A stretch of 64,000 bases of DNA from Nocardia amamiensis (GCF_015477605.1 NZ_JADLQX010000028.1:17201-81200); one strand, 5' to 3'. Counted from the stretch's first letter, positions 8,150 to 17,100 are shown. Program-made: numbers and translations. The notes: a model not told the origin generated them from the letters alone.

Positions 8150-8557
8150 CCCGCGATCTGATGGCCCGGTACGGCGAGGACTTTCGACCATCACCGGCGA
8201 TGCATGCTCGCCCACACGCCGATCCGGCTTCCCGCAGGCCGAGGCGCAGCAGTTCCACTCCCGCGCGGTGCTCGATGAGCAGTTGCGTTCCTGCCTTGGC
8301 GTCGGCGGTCGCCGCGAATTCCAGGACCACCGCCAGATGGTCGGGCAGTTCGTCGTCGCGCAGGACCAGCCCGGCGGCACGATAGATGTGTTTGAACCGC
8401 AGCAATGCCACGCCGCGCTTGCTGTGTCGCCGTAGCTGAAGTACGTCAGATACGGGCTGAATCGCTTGTGATGGTCGAAGGTGGCGACGTAGTCGGCGGC
8501 GAGGTCGACTGGATCGGTGGTTTCGGCGTGGTCGAGGAGGTCCAGTGCGGGCCATCT
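8150..8557 (-). pseudogene. narJ: Frameshifted narJ (nitrate reductase chaperone) relic
   Basis: Two neighbouring minus-strand frames together reproduce the middle and end of NarJ. The first, from about 8557 to 8430, reads WPALDLLDHAETTDPVDL and then DYVATFDHHKRFSPYLTYFSYGDT. The second continues from about 8430 with SKRGVALLRFKHIYRAAG, DDELPDHLAVVLEFAA and LLIEHRAGVELLRLGL. One missing base between GDT and SKRG explains the break. The N-terminal sixty or so residues and the last part are lost. NarJ inserts the molybdenum cofactor into respiratory nitrate reductase. No narG, narH or narI is in the window. The reading frame of the downstream Acg gene runs open through the relic. Confidence 0.8.
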
Positions 8558-8762
8558 TGCTCCGGGACCAGGTCGCGGCCCGGCGCGACGGATCGGATGT
8601 TCGCCGGGATATCGCCGCCGGTCGGTGTGGTGGACCCACGACACGCCGGCCACCCTGCAGCAGTCAGGAGCTGCGGTCTTTGCTCGAGGATGGGCTCCGG
8701 GGTCGGTGGCGATCTTGTTTAGTGCCGGTATCGTGCTGCTGGGGCCGTCCGTGGATGCCAGA

Positions 8763-10532
8763 ATGTCGGGTATGCAAGATCCATCGGCCGACTTCGGCCT
8801 AGACGGCAGGTCGCCGGTGATCGGGACGCTGGCCCAGTCCCGCCTGCGCGAGTTGCTGGCCGAGGTGCAGGATCGCATCGCGGAGATCGTCGGTGTGCGT
8901 GATCAGATGGATCGGCTCATCGAGGCGATGCTGGTGGTCACGGCCGGTTTGGAGCTGGACAACACGCTGCGGGCGATCGTCCATACCGCGATCGAGCTGG
9001 TCGATGCCCGCTACGGTGCGCTCGGCGTCCGGGAAACCGACAAGACCTCCAAGCAGCTGGCCGAGTTCGTGTACGAGGGCATCGACGACCGCACCCGGGT
9101 CCTGATCGGTGATCTGCCGCGCGGGCACGGTGTGCTCGGGCTGCTGTTCGAGCAACCGAAACCGATCCGGCTGGCCGATATGTCCGCGCATCCGTCGTCG
9201 GTCGGTTTCCCCGCCAATCATCCGCCGATGAAAACCTTTCTCGGGGTGCCTGTTCAGGTCCGCGACGAGATCTTCGGCAATCTGTACTTGACCGAGAAGG
9301 CCGGCGGTCAGGAGTTCACCGAGGACGACGAAGTCGTCGTGCAGGCCTTGGCGGCCGCGGCAGGCATCGCCATCGCCAATGCCCGCCTCTACGAGGAATC
9401 CCGGATCCGGCAGCAGTGGCTGGAAGCCACACAGGATGTGGCGGCGGTCGTGCTGGCCGGTGGGGAACCGACCGAAGTGCTCGAACTGATCACCGAACGC
9501 GCGCTGATGCTGACCGAGTCGGTGTGCGCCTATCTCGCCTTGCAGGAAGACCCCGAGATGCCGTCGGAGGAGGTCAGCGAGCTCGTAGTCGTCTCGGCGG
9601 CCGGAACCGACGCCGAGGAGATCCTCGGACAGCGTATTTCGCTCGACGGTTCACATACCGGTGCGGCGTTCCGCGACCAGGAAGGTAGCTCGGCCGATGA
9701 ACCGAGCGGCGGCCTGAGGCTGGATTCGCCCGTGAAGTACGGTCCAGCACTGACCGCGCCGTTGCGGGCGGGCCAGTCGATCATCGGCGTCCTGACCGTC
9801 ATGCGCTCGGCCGAGATGCCGGCCGTGGACGCCGCGGGCCGAACGATGATGACGGCCTTCGCCAACCAGGCCGCGCTGGCCTTGCAGCTGGCGAACAGTC
9901 AGCGCAGAATGCGCGAACTCGACGTCGTTTCCGAACGCGACCGCATTGCCCGCGACCTCCACGACCACGTCATCCAGCGGCTGTTCGCCGTTGGGCTGTC
10001 GCTGCAGGGAACGGCGCAGCGCGCCCGCGCCCCCGAGATCAAGTCGCGGCTCAGCGAGACGATCAACGACGTGCAAACCATCGTGCAGGACATCCGGCAC
10101 TCGATCTTCGATCTGCATTCCAGCACCGCCGCGGAAGCCCCGGTCCTGCGCAAACGCTTGCACGCCGTGGTGGCCGAGATGACCGCGGAAACCGAGTTGC
10201 GCACCTCGATCCGCCTGGCCGGGCCGGTGTCGGTCCTGACCTCCACCATGTTCGACCACGTCGAAGCGGTGCTGCGAGAATCACTCAGCAACGTGGTTCG
10301 GCACGCGCATGCCAGTACGGTCTCGGTCAAGCTCACTATCGGCGACGACGTCGTTCTCGAGATCGCCGACAACGGTATCGGCCTACCCGAGGACCTCTCC
10401 CGTCGCAGCGGGCTGGCCAACATGGCCGCTCGAACCGAAGAGTCGGGTGGCAGCTTCAGCGCCGGGAAAGGCCCCGCCGGGGGCACGGTTGTCCGCTGGT
10501 CGGTTCCGCTGCCGCAGAGGTCGGCGCGCTGA
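8763..10532 (+). CDS. dosS: DosS/DevS-type GAF sensor histidine kinase
   Basis: This 589-residue kinase has the DosS/DosT layout: an N-terminal helix (LRELLAEVQDRIAEI), GAF-A (about 60-205), GAF-B (about 230-375), a HisKA_3 dimer helix with RDLHDHVIQRLF (His400 as phosphoacceptor), and a C-terminal HATPase with NVVRHAHAS, DNGIGLP and GLANM. GAF-A keeps the residues that hold haem in DosS: FPANHPPM with His153 matching the proximal His149, YEGIDD, and FGNLYLTEK with Tyr175 matching the distal Tyr171. That makes an oxygen/NO/CO redox sensor likely. The partner should be the DosR-like regulator at 28088, unusually far away. ATG 8763 was chosen; ATG 8772 or GTG 8751 are alternatives, as no site is strong. 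Confidence 0.93.
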   Translation: MSGMQDPSADFGLDGRSPVIGTLAQSRLRELLAEVQDRIAEIVGVRDQMDRLIEAMLVVTAGLELDNTLRAIVHTAIELVDARYGALGVRETDKTSKQLAEFVYEGIDDRTRVLIGDLPRGHGVLGLLFEQPKPIRLADMSAHPSSVGFPANHPPMKTFLGVPVQVRDEIFGNLYLTEKAGGQEFTEDDEVVVQALAAAAGIAIANARLYEESRIRQQWLEATQDVAAVVLAGGEPTEVLELITERALMLTESVCAYLALQEDPEMPSEEVSELVVVSAAGTDAEEILGQRISLDGSHTGAAFRDQEGSSADEPSGGLRLDSPVKYGPALTAPLRAGQSIIGVLTVMRSAEMPAVDAAGRTMMTAFANQAALALQLANSQRRMRELDVVSERDRIARDLHDHVIQRLFAVGLSLQGTAQRARAPEIKSRLSETINDVQTIVQDIRHSIFDLHSSTAAEAPVLRKRLHAVVAEMTAETELRTSIRLAGPVSVLTSTMFDHVEAVLRESLSNVVRHAHASTVSVKLTIGDDVVLEIADNGIGLPEDLSRRSGLANMAARTEESGGSFSAGKGPAGGTVVRWSVPLPQRSAR

Positions 10533-10693
10533 GTCCAAGCCATCCTCGAGCGAAATCGAAACCGGACGCGACCATCGCTCGTTGCGCCGGTGTGGCGTGC
10601 TGCCTTTCGACGCGGTCGACCCTGATCTGCCTCGCGGTCAGCAGCGTTCGCTGCGCCGGATCCCTTGCAACTACCGGTCGCAGCTATTGCTGA

Positions 10694-12349
10694 TCAGCTT
10701 GGCGAGTCGATGACGACCGGCACGAATCCGCGGGCGTGCGCGATCGCGTCCGGGGTGTGGGCGAAGATGTGCTCCTGCCCGCCCGCGGGTAGGGCGCCGA
10801 TCGCGGCCAGGCGTCGGTGGTGGTCGGCACGTAGTCCGGACATGAGCACAGTGATGCCTCTGTGTTCGAGTTTGCCGATGGCGTCTTTGAGCATGAGGGC
10901 GCCAGTGGTATCGAGCGCGGTGATGTGAGACATGCGCAAGATGACCACATGCACGTCGGACACCTCGGTCAGTTCCAGGAGAAAGCGGTGTGCGGCGAAG
11001 AACAGCGGGCCGTCGATACGGTAGGCGACGATGTGGTCGTGCAGTAGGTCGTGTTCCTCTGCCAGATGATCGGTGTCGTCGGTCTGGACGCCGAGCGGAA
11101 TCTGGTGCAGCCGCGTTTCTTTGGCGACCGATCGCAAAGCGAGAACGATCGCGATGCCGACGCCGACTGCGACTGCGGTCACCAGATCCAGGGCGACCGT
11201 CACAAAGAAGGTGGCGACCATGGTTGCCGCGTCCGCTGTGGATGCGCGGGCGATCGCGGCCAGTGACGCGGTTTCCACCATGCGCACGGTGGTTGCCAGC
11301 AGGACTCCGGCGAGTGCCGCCAAGGGGATACCGGCGACCAGTGGCGCGGCGAGATAGATGAGGGCGGCGAGCACCACGGCATGGGTGACAGCGGCGAGCC
11401 GGGTGCGCGCGCCGGAGCGAACATTGACCGCCGTTCGAGCGATCGCGCCGGTGGCCGGGACACCGCCGAACAGGGGTGCGGCGATGTTGGCCAGGCCCTG
11501 ACCCAGCAGTTCACGGTCCGGATTGTGGCGGGTTCCCACGGCCATGGCGTCGGCGGCAGTGGCCGACAGCAGTGACTCCAAGGCCGCCAGCGCGGCGACA
11601 GCCAGGGCGGGAACGATCAGCGCGGCCAGCTGGTCTGGGTGTAGGAATCCTGCACTGGGGACCTGCAATCCGGATGGGATCGTCCCGATGGGGGTCAGGG
11701 TCAGGTCGAACACCTGCGCCGCCGCGGTGGCGGCGGCTACGGCGATCAGCGCGAACGGCAGTTTCGGCAGGTACCGGCCTCCGACCAGCACGACCGCGGC
11801 CACCGTCAGCGCGGTCGCGAGTGCCACATAGTGGGGGTGTGAAACGAATTCGCGTATCGCGTGGAAGGCTGTCTGCCATACCTTTTCGCCTTCGGTGTCG
11901 GCGATGCCGAGGGCGGCTGGAAACTGTTGCAGCGCGATGACGACCGCGATCCCGGCGGTGAACCCCTCGATCACCGGAGCCGGCATGTATCGCACGGCCC
12001 GCCCGACCCCGGCGACCGCGAGCACCACCAGCACGAGACCAGCCATCAGCCCCACGGCCAGCACCCCGCTGCCTCCGTGCTGATGGAAGATCGGTACCAG
12101 CACCACCGTCATGGCGCCGGTCGGGCCCGAGACCTGGAACCGGGATCCGCCGAACACTGCCGCCACCGCGCCGGCCACGACCGCCGTCGCCAGGCCTGCC
12201 GCGGCGCCGAGTCCGGAACTGATCCCGAATCCGAGTGCCAGCGGCAACGCGACGAGCGCGACGAGCAATCCTGATAGCAGGTCCGCACCGGGCGCGTGAA
12301 CGGCGGGCTTCCAGTCCGACCAGTTCGGAAGCAATGCGCGCACGCTCAC
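10694..12349 (-). CDS. SulP family anion transporter with STAS domain
   Basis: The 551-residue protein opens with LLPNWSDWKPAVHAPGADLLSGLLVALVALPLALGFGISSG, the SulP entry motif, and has about ten to twelve hydrophobic segments to residue 400, including FGGSRFQVSGPTGAM. The C-terminal 110 residues are a STAS domain (DHIVAYRIDGPLFFAAHRFL, then ITALDTTGALMLKDAI). SulP proteins carry sulfate, bicarbonate or dicarboxylates; the ion here is not evident. The start is GTG 12349, which overlaps the stop of pckG as GTGA, so the two genes form a coupled operon. Pairing with PEP carboxykinase makes a C4-dicarboxylate or bicarbonate substrate attractive, but that is inference. An upstream in-frame extension to 12466 lies inside pckG and is ignored. 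Confidence 0.88.
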   Translation of the reverse strand: MSVRALLPNWSDWKPAVHAPGADLLSGLLVALVALPLALGFGISSGLGAAAGLATAVVAGAVAAVFGGSRFQVSGPTGAMTVVLVPIFHQHGGSGVLAVGLMAGLVLVVLAVAGVGRAVRYMPAPVIEGFTAGIAVVIALQQFPAALGIADTEGEKVWQTAFHAIREFVSHPHYVALATALTVAAVVLVGGRYLPKLPFALIAVAAATAAAQVFDLTLTPIGTIPSGLQVPSAGFLHPDQLAALIVPALAVAALAALESLLSATAADAMAVGTRHNPDRELLGQGLANIAAPLFGGVPATGAIARTAVNVRSGARTRLAAVTHAVVLAALIYLAAPLVAGIPLAALAGVLLATTVRMVETASLAAIARASTADAATMVATFFVTVALDLVTAVAVGVGIAIVLALRSVAKETRLHQIPLGVQTDDTDHLAEEHDLLHDHIVAYRIDGPLFFAAHRFLLELTEVSDVHVVILRMSHITALDTTGALMLKDAIGKLEHRGITVLMSGLRADHHRRLAAIGALPAGGQEHIFAHTPDAIAHARGFVPVVIDSPS

Positions 12350-14181
12350 CGCGTAGCTGCCAGACGAGTCTTCAACGCCGCCAGCTGCTCTCGCAGCTGT
12401 TCGGGCAGTCGGTTGCCGCCGATGGTCGCGTACCACTCGTCGATCGACGCGACCTCGGCCACCCACTCGTCGGGGTCTACGGCCAGGGCAGCTTCGGCCC
12501 GAGCACGCTTTTCCTCATCGAAGCCGGTGAGGTCGAGCGCGTCGGTGGTGGGCACGTACCCGATCGGGGTGTCGACCGCGTCCGCGGCGCCGTCCAATCG
12601 CTCGAGGGCCCATTTCAGCACGCGGACGTTGTCACCGAAGCCGGGCCAGAGGAACGTGCCGTCGGCACTGCGGCGGAACCAGTTGACCTGGAAAATCTTC
12701 GGTAGCTTGGCGGAGTCCGCGCCGGCGCCCAGCTTCAGCCAGTGCGCGAAGTAGTCCCCGACGTGGTAGCCCAGGAACGGCAGCATTGCCATCGGATCGC
12801 GGCGCACCACGCCCACCGCGCCGGTCGCGGCCGCGGTGGTCTCCGACGACAGCACCGACGCGGTGAACACGCCGTGCGCCCAGTCGAAGGACTCGGTGAT
12901 CAGGGGAATGGTGGTGGCGCGGCGGCCGCCGAAAAAGATTGCCGAGATCGGCACACCGGTCGGGTCGTTCCATTCCGGCGCGACCGACGGGCACTGCTCG
13001 ATCGGCGTGCAATATCGCGAATTCGGATGCGCGGCAGGTGTTCCGGCCTCGGATGTCCAATCGTTGCCGCGCCAGTCGATCAGTTGGGTCGGCGGCTGAT
13101 CGGTCAGCCCCTCCCACCAGATGTCGCCGTCGTCGGTGCGGGCTGTATTGGTGAAGACCGAGTTGCCCACATTGATGGTCGCGATCGCGTTCGGGTTCGT
13201 CTTCGCACCGGTCCCTGGCGCGACACCGAAGAACCCGGCTTCGGGGTTCACCGCATACAACCGGCCGTCGGCGCCGAACCGCATCCAGGCGATGTCGTCA
13301 CCGATGGTCTCCGCGGTCCAACCGGGTAGTACCGGCTCGAGCATCGCGAGGTTCGTCTTGCCGCACGAGGACGGGAACGCCGCCGCGATGTAATGCGTCT
13401 TGCCCTGGGGGGAGGTGAGTTTCAGGATCAGCATGTGCTCGGCCAGCCACCCCTCGTCGCGTCCGAGCACCGACGCGATGCGCAACGCGAAACATTTCTT
13501 GCCCAGCAGGGCATTGCCGCCGTACCCGGAACCGTAACTCCAGATCGTGCGTGCTTCGGGAAAGTGCGAGATGTACTTGGTGTGGTCACACGGCCACGGC
13601 ACGTCCTGCTGCCCGTCGGCGAGCGGGGATCCCACCGAATGCAGGCACCGCACGAACTCCGTTTCGCCGGTGAGCTTTGCCCACACCGGCGCCCCCGAGC
13701 GGGTCATGATCTGCATCGACACCGCCACATACTCCGAATCGGTGATCTGCACACCGAACTTCGGGTCCGCGGCTTCGAGCGGCCCCATGCAGAACGCGAT
13801 GACATACATTGTGCGCCCGGCCATGGCGCCGCGATAGTGCTCGGTCATCACCGTTCGCATGTCCAGCGGATCCACCCAGTTGTTGGTCGGGCCCGCGTCA
13901 TCTCGGTTTTCTGAGCAGATGAACGTGCGATCTTCCACCCGCGCCACATCGTCCGGATCGGAGACGCACCAGAAGGAGTTCGGCTTGGCCGTCAGCGGCA
14001 CGAAGGTGCCTTTGTCGACCAGCAGACCGGTCAGCCGGTCCCACTCGGCGCGGGAACCGTCACAGAAAACGATCCGGTCGGGGGCGGTCAGCTCGGCGAC
14101 CTCGGCCACCCAGGCCAGGATGGCCTCATTATCGGTCGGCGCCTGCACGGTTCCGGTGGCGGTAGTCGAGTGTTCGGTCAC
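12346..14181 (-). CDS. pckG: Phosphoenolpyruvate carboxykinase (GTP)
   Basis: The 611-residue cytosolic enzyme converts oxaloacetate and GTP to PEP, CO2 and GDP, the first gluconeogenic step. Visible marks are the kinase P-loop AAFPSSCGKTNLAM, the GFFGVAPGTGAKTNPNA stretch, the substrate segment SGYGGNALLGKKCFALRIAS, and NWFRRSADGTFLWPGFGDN near the C-terminus. Length equals mycobacterial PckA. The GTG at 14181 follows AAGGAGAGACTGGTC and is preferred to the GTG six codons upstream. It is the first gene of a coupled pair with sulP. Just upstream are an inverted repeat AAACTA-N9-TAGTTT and the ArsR-type regulator gene on the same strand, which suggests local control. Confidence 0.96.
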   Translation of the reverse strand: MTEHSTTATGTVQAPTDNEAILAWVAEVAELTAPDRIVFCDGSRAEWDRLTGLLVDKGTFVPLTAKPNSFWCVSDPDDVARVEDRTFICSENRDDAGPTNNWVDPLDMRTVMTEHYRGAMAGRTMYVIAFCMGPLEAADPKFGVQITDSEYVAVSMQIMTRSGAPVWAKLTGETEFVRCLHSVGSPLADGQQDVPWPCDHTKYISHFPEARTIWSYGSGYGGNALLGKKCFALRIASVLGRDEGWLAEHMLILKLTSPQGKTHYIAAAFPSSCGKTNLAMLEPVLPGWTAETIGDDIAWMRFGADGRLYAVNPEAGFFGVAPGTGAKTNPNAIATINVGNSVFTNTARTDDGDIWWEGLTDQPPTQLIDWRGNDWTSEAGTPAAHPNSRYCTPIEQCPSVAPEWNDPTGVPISAIFFGGRRATTIPLITESFDWAHGVFTASVLSSETTAAATGAVGVVRRDPMAMLPFLGYHVGDYFAHWLKLGAGADSAKLPKIFQVNWFRRSADGTFLWPGFGDNVRVLKWALERLDGAADAVDTPIGYVPTTDALDLTGFDEEKRARAEAALAVDPDEWVAEVASIDEWYATIGGNRLPEQLREQLAALKTRLAATR

Positions 14182-14200
14182 GACCAGTCTCTCCTTCACA

Positions 14201-14221
14201 AAACTACTAGGTGTTTAGTTT
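14201..14221. promoter_or_regulatory. AT-rich inverted repeat upstream of pckG
   Basis: AAACTA and TAGTTT separated by nine bases, 20 bp before the pckG start in otherwise GC-rich DNA. The TAGTTT element also occurs in the spacer of the larger palindrome upstream of the ArsR gene. It may be an operator or part of the promoter. Confidence 0.4.
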
Positions 14222-14270
14222 AGAAATTCTGCAACTACTGTCCGCATCTCGGCGGTCCTCGAACGGGGGT

Positions 14271-14603
14271 CTATCCGGTTTGCTGCTCCAATGCTTCGAC
14301 CTGTCCGGCAACCACCCCGGTGAGGATGGCGCGCGCCGTGGCGAGGAGTTGCGCGACCTCCGGCGAGGTGAGGGCATAGGTCACCGACAGTCCCTCCCGT
14401 CGGGCGGTGACCAAGCCGGCGCGGCGGAGGATGGCCAGTTGCTGCGACAGATTCGCCGCCTCCACCTCGATCTCGTTCAGCATCTCCGACACCGCGTGCT
14501 CGCGCTCGCTGAGCAGCTCGAGCACACGGATCCGCACCGGATGACCGAGTGTCTTGAAGAAATCGGCCTTCATCTGGTACAGCGGCCTCTGCAGTCCAGG
14601 CAT
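14271..14603 (-). CDS. ArsR/SmtB-family transcriptional regulator
   Basis: The 110-residue protein is a winged-helix regulator. The sequence KADFFKTLGHPVRIRVLELLSEREHAVSEML covers the entry helices, EAANLSQQLAILRRAGLVTARREG is the recognition helix and wing, and TSPEVAQLLATARAIL is the dimer helix. No CVC-type metal site is evident, so its ligand is unknown; similar proteins in mycobacteria sit beside sulP-type transporters. ATG 14603 follows GGAAGGGAGCAGG. Upstream ATGs give extensions without family sequence. It lies directly upstream of pckG and sulP on the same strand with a large palindrome ahead of it, so autoregulation and control of pckG-sulP are likely. Confidence 0.88.
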   Translation of the reverse strand: MPGLQRPLYQMKADFFKTLGHPVRIRVLELLSEREHAVSEMLNEIEVEAANLSQQLAILRRAGLVTARREGLSVTYALTSPEVAQLLATARAILTGVVAGQVEALEQQTG

Positions 14604-14643
14604 CAGCGCCTGCTCCCTTCCGCTGACCATCGACACCAGCAGC

Positions 14644-14673
14644 TTGCTGTTTGCGTAGTTTAGCAAACAGCAA
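14644..14673. promoter_or_regulatory. Perfect 11-bp-arm palindrome, likely ArsR operator
   Basis: TTGCTGTTTGC and GCAAACAGCAA are exact inverse copies separated by eight bases (GTAGTTTA). It starts 41 bp upstream of the ArsR start and is strikingly AT-rich for this DNA. Size, symmetry and position fit an operator for the dimeric regulator encoded next to it. Confidence 0.7.
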
Positions 14674-14977
14674 AGGCGTAAGTGGACGAGGGTCCTTGCG
14701 TCGCGGAAGTCGTGGCAACTCATACGTGGCGCCAGCCGTATCGGGTGCGCCGGGATGCCGGACGGGCCGCGGTCATAGACTTCCGGCCCTGGCGCCGTCA
14801 TCCATGACCGTGATGGTGTCGACAGATGAGTGCACCTGTCCGCCTTTCCCGGGGCCTTTCGTCATTTTCGTGTGGACGAGAGTCGGCAACCTGGAGTGCC
14901 CGATGCCCTACCCGGCGATCGGAGAAGTCCGTGAAATCGAGTGTGTCAGGGATACACCCGTTCTTCGAGGAGTGATC

Positions 14978-15454
14978 ATGCGGGCATACGACAACTACTT
15001 GCGCTGGTTGTATCGCAGCGGTAGGCCGAATCTGTTCGCCCGGATTCAAAATCGGTTCTCAGCATGGTTTTTCGCGGCGGGCATCGCGCCGCGGTTGGTC
15101 GCGGCGCTGGGTGTCCGCGGGCGGCGCAGCGGGCGTGTGATCTGGTTCCCGGTGGTGATCACGGAACTCGGCGGCGGACGCTACGTGGTGTCGATGCTGG
15201 GGAAGAACACGAACTGGGTGCGCAACGTGGCCGCCGCCGAGGGCCACGCCCTGCTGCGCCACGGCGACACCGAGGCGATCCACCTCACGGAGGTCGCGCC
15301 CGGCCAGCGGGCGGCGATTCTGCGCCAGTACGTGCGCGTGGCACCCGGAGGCCGCCCGCACATCCCGGTCGGCCCGAATGCCTCACTCGCCGACTACGAG
15401 CGGATCGCCTCGGACTACCCGGTATTCCGGATCGAACCCGAGCCGGTCGGCTGA
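14978..15454 (+). CDS. Deazaflavin-dependent nitroreductase family protein (Ddn-like)
   Basis: The 158-residue protein belongs to the DUF385/Ddn family of F420H2-dependent reductases. It has RFSAWFFAAGIAPRLVAALGVRGRRSGRVIWFPVVI, with the GRRSGR loop that binds the F420 phosphate side, followed by GGGRYVVSMLGKNTNWVRNVAAAEGHALL, the conserved WVRN block, and VAPGGRPHIPVG. Members reduce quinones, nitroimidazoles or lipid-like substrates at the membrane face; the natural substrate here is unknown. ATG 14978 follows CGAGGAGTGATC, a good ribosome site. A weak dormancy-type half-site (TTCC-GGCCC) is visible near 14781, about 190 bp upstream. Confidence 0.87.
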   Translation: MRAYDNYLRWLYRSGRPNLFARIQNRFSAWFFAAGIAPRLVAALGVRGRRSGRVIWFPVVITELGGGRYVVSMLGKNTNWVRNVAAAEGHALLRHGDTEAIHLTEVAPGQRAAILRQYVRVAPGGRPHIPVGPNASLADYERIASDYPVFRIEPEPVG

Positions 15455-16038
15455 ACGGGGAAACCTGCTTCCGGTAGCCGGAACGGGCATTGGGGCATGG
15501 CCGATCCGGCATGGGACTTGTCATCCAGCACTACCTTCGATCGTGCCGAAGAACCTGGTCCGGCTCGGCTTTCGACTGGGCACGTCGGTGACCAGTCCCA
15601 ACTGACTGGCGATCACGGTTGCCGCGAGGTGATCAGCTCGAGGTCGGACAATGCTCGAGGTCGGACAATGGATTCGCGAGCAGGACGAGGCAGGGTCGCG
15701 CCCCGCGAATCAGGTCAGTCCCACCAGCGGCGCCAACACCGCGGCGAGTGTCGCAAGGCGCTGCCGATCGCCCGACGACAGCGGTGCAACGGCCACCGCT
15801 GTCGTCAACGTCGTCGACTCCGGCCCTACCGACGGCTGCCGGGAGGCGCCGGGCAGCGCACAAACGACAGCGGGCCGACTGCCGCCCACAGTCCGGTGAC
15901 CGGTAGCAGACCGGCTACTGCGCGGACGCCAGGACTGCCGCATCTGGTAGTCCGCCGCGGTCAGATCGGCGACGGTCACGTCGCGCAGTCACGAGGGGAA
16001 ATAGCAGCGGAACTGCGCCAGACCCGTCGGACGCAAAG
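15455..16038. other. Gene-poor stretch between convergent genes
   Basis: No gene is well supported. A minus-strand frame of 89 codons (15710-15979, beginning MTVADLTAADYQMRQSW) ends with PLSSGDRQRLATLAAVLAPLVG, vaguely like a MarR C-terminal helix, but has no clear ribosome site or family match. The stretch also holds a tandem 17-bp repeat (listed separately). Confidence 0.35.
15637..15670. repeat. Tandem 17-bp direct repeat
   Basis: GCTCGAGGTCGGACAAT occurs twice, head to tail, with no mismatch, followed by G. It lies in non-coding DNA. Confidence 0.85.
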
Positions 16039-17010
16039 TCACAAGGGCTGCACGACATCGTCCAGCGCGCGACGCGGAGTCATCGGAACTTGCGCGGCGC
16101 TGGTGGCCGCCCAGCCGATTCTGACTATGAGCTGCGGAAAACCACTGCCGGACAGTAGATCGGCTCGGATGAGCTCGCGAGTGCTCGGCAACTCCAGAGG
16201 CTCGGTCAGCGGGCAGGTCGCCAATCCGATCTCGGTGGCGGCCAACAGCACCGCACTGGTCGCCTCACCGGCGCGCAGCCGCGACAGCGGGTCGTCGGAG
16301 CTGGTGTGTACCAGCAAAAGGCCGCCACGAACGTCGAGGTCGTGCAGCACCGCCTCGGTCAGGGTGGGGTTGTGGAACTCGCGGGTCAGCGGATCGGCGG
16401 CGGTGACAGTACTGCGCGCGGGTACTCCTTCTTCGGCGGCATGACGCCCGCTCCAGGCGGCGAGCTCGGCCTGATACGCAGGATCTGCGTGATGCTGCCG
16501 CGCGGCGTCCTGGAAGGCCCGCACGAGCCGGATCCGTGTGGGGCCACCGGGGATCTCGCTGATCATCGCCCCCTCGGCAGTGCCGGCAGCGGTGATCTCG
16601 GTGAGCAGAGCCTCTGGGATCTCCCATGAGGTGACGCGACGGCGATCCGTGCGTCGCTGGCTGATGGCGCGCGCAGCGGCGACGAAGTCGGCGGTCGGGG
16701 TGGTCGAGGAGAACTCGATCGCCGCGAGATGCTCCGGGTCGGCCGGATTCGGGAGCCTGTGCACCACGGTGTCCCACCCGAACGACCGCGCCGCCACCCG
16801 GAAGTGATGCAGTGCGGCGCCGCAGCTGATCAGCAGATCGCGGCGGTCCGGGTCCGCGTGCGGCAGCCGGCGACTGTCGTCGGCGTACAGGTGCACGGTG
16901 GTGTCGCCGACCCGCCATTGCCACGGCTGGGTGTTGTGCACCGACGGCGCGCGCACGGCCAGCGCCAACGCGGCCCGCACGCTGTCGGCATCAGGGTGCC
17001 TTTTGGCCAT
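16039..17010 (-). CDS. Acg-family FMN-binding nitroreductase-like protein
   Basis: The 323-residue protein has the full Acg pattern: ALAVRAPSVHNTQPWQWRV at the N-terminus, RRDLLISCGAALHHFRVAARSFGW, ISQRRTDRRRVTSWEIP, AELAAWSGRHAAEEGVPA in the middle, and RLRAGEATSAVLLAATEIGLATCPLTEPLEL before the closing MTPRRALDDVV. It should bind FMN in the cytosol; catalytic activity of the family is unclear. ATG 17010 is preceded by GGTAGGAGC. A DosR-like box lies at 17101. Together with the genes at 4258 and 7065 it makes a three-member paralogue set, and this copy is closer in its middle region to the first. Confidence 0.9.
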   Translation of the reverse strand: MAKRHPDADSVRAALALAVRAPSVHNTQPWQWRVGDTTVHLYADDSRRLPHADPDRRDLLISCGAALHHFRVAARSFGWDTVVHRLPNPADPEHLAAIEFSSTTPTADFVAAARAISQRRTDRRRVTSWEIPEALLTEITAAGTAEGAMISEIPGGPTRIRLVRAFQDAARQHHADPAYQAELAAWSGRHAAEEGVPARSTVTAADPLTREFHNPTLTEAVLHDLDVRGGLLLVHTSSDDPLSRLRAGEATSAVLLAATEIGLATCPLTEPLELPSTRELIRADLLSGSGFPQLIVRIGWAATSAAQVPMTPRRALDDVVQPL

Positions 17011-17100
17011 TGCTCCTACCTCGTTCTCGACAACTGTGTCTTGTCGCCAGCGTCGCATTCGGTGACAGTGCCGACGAAGAGGCCAATGGCCACAAGTCGA

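Noticed and set aside
8022..8639. N-terminal extension of the divergent Acg protein
   Set aside because: The extension encodes part of NarJ followed by unrelated sequence; the Acg homology starts at ATG 8021, so I treat it as a separate pseudogene.
14690..14703. GGGTC-CTTG-CGTCG as a dormancy box
   Set aside because: Only one half-site fits; placed beside a stronger ArsR operator, so not listed as a feature.
15710..15979. An 89-codon minus-strand frame as a MarR-like gene
   Set aside because: Only a vague C-terminal helix resemblance and no ribosome site; mentioned only in the gene-poor entry.
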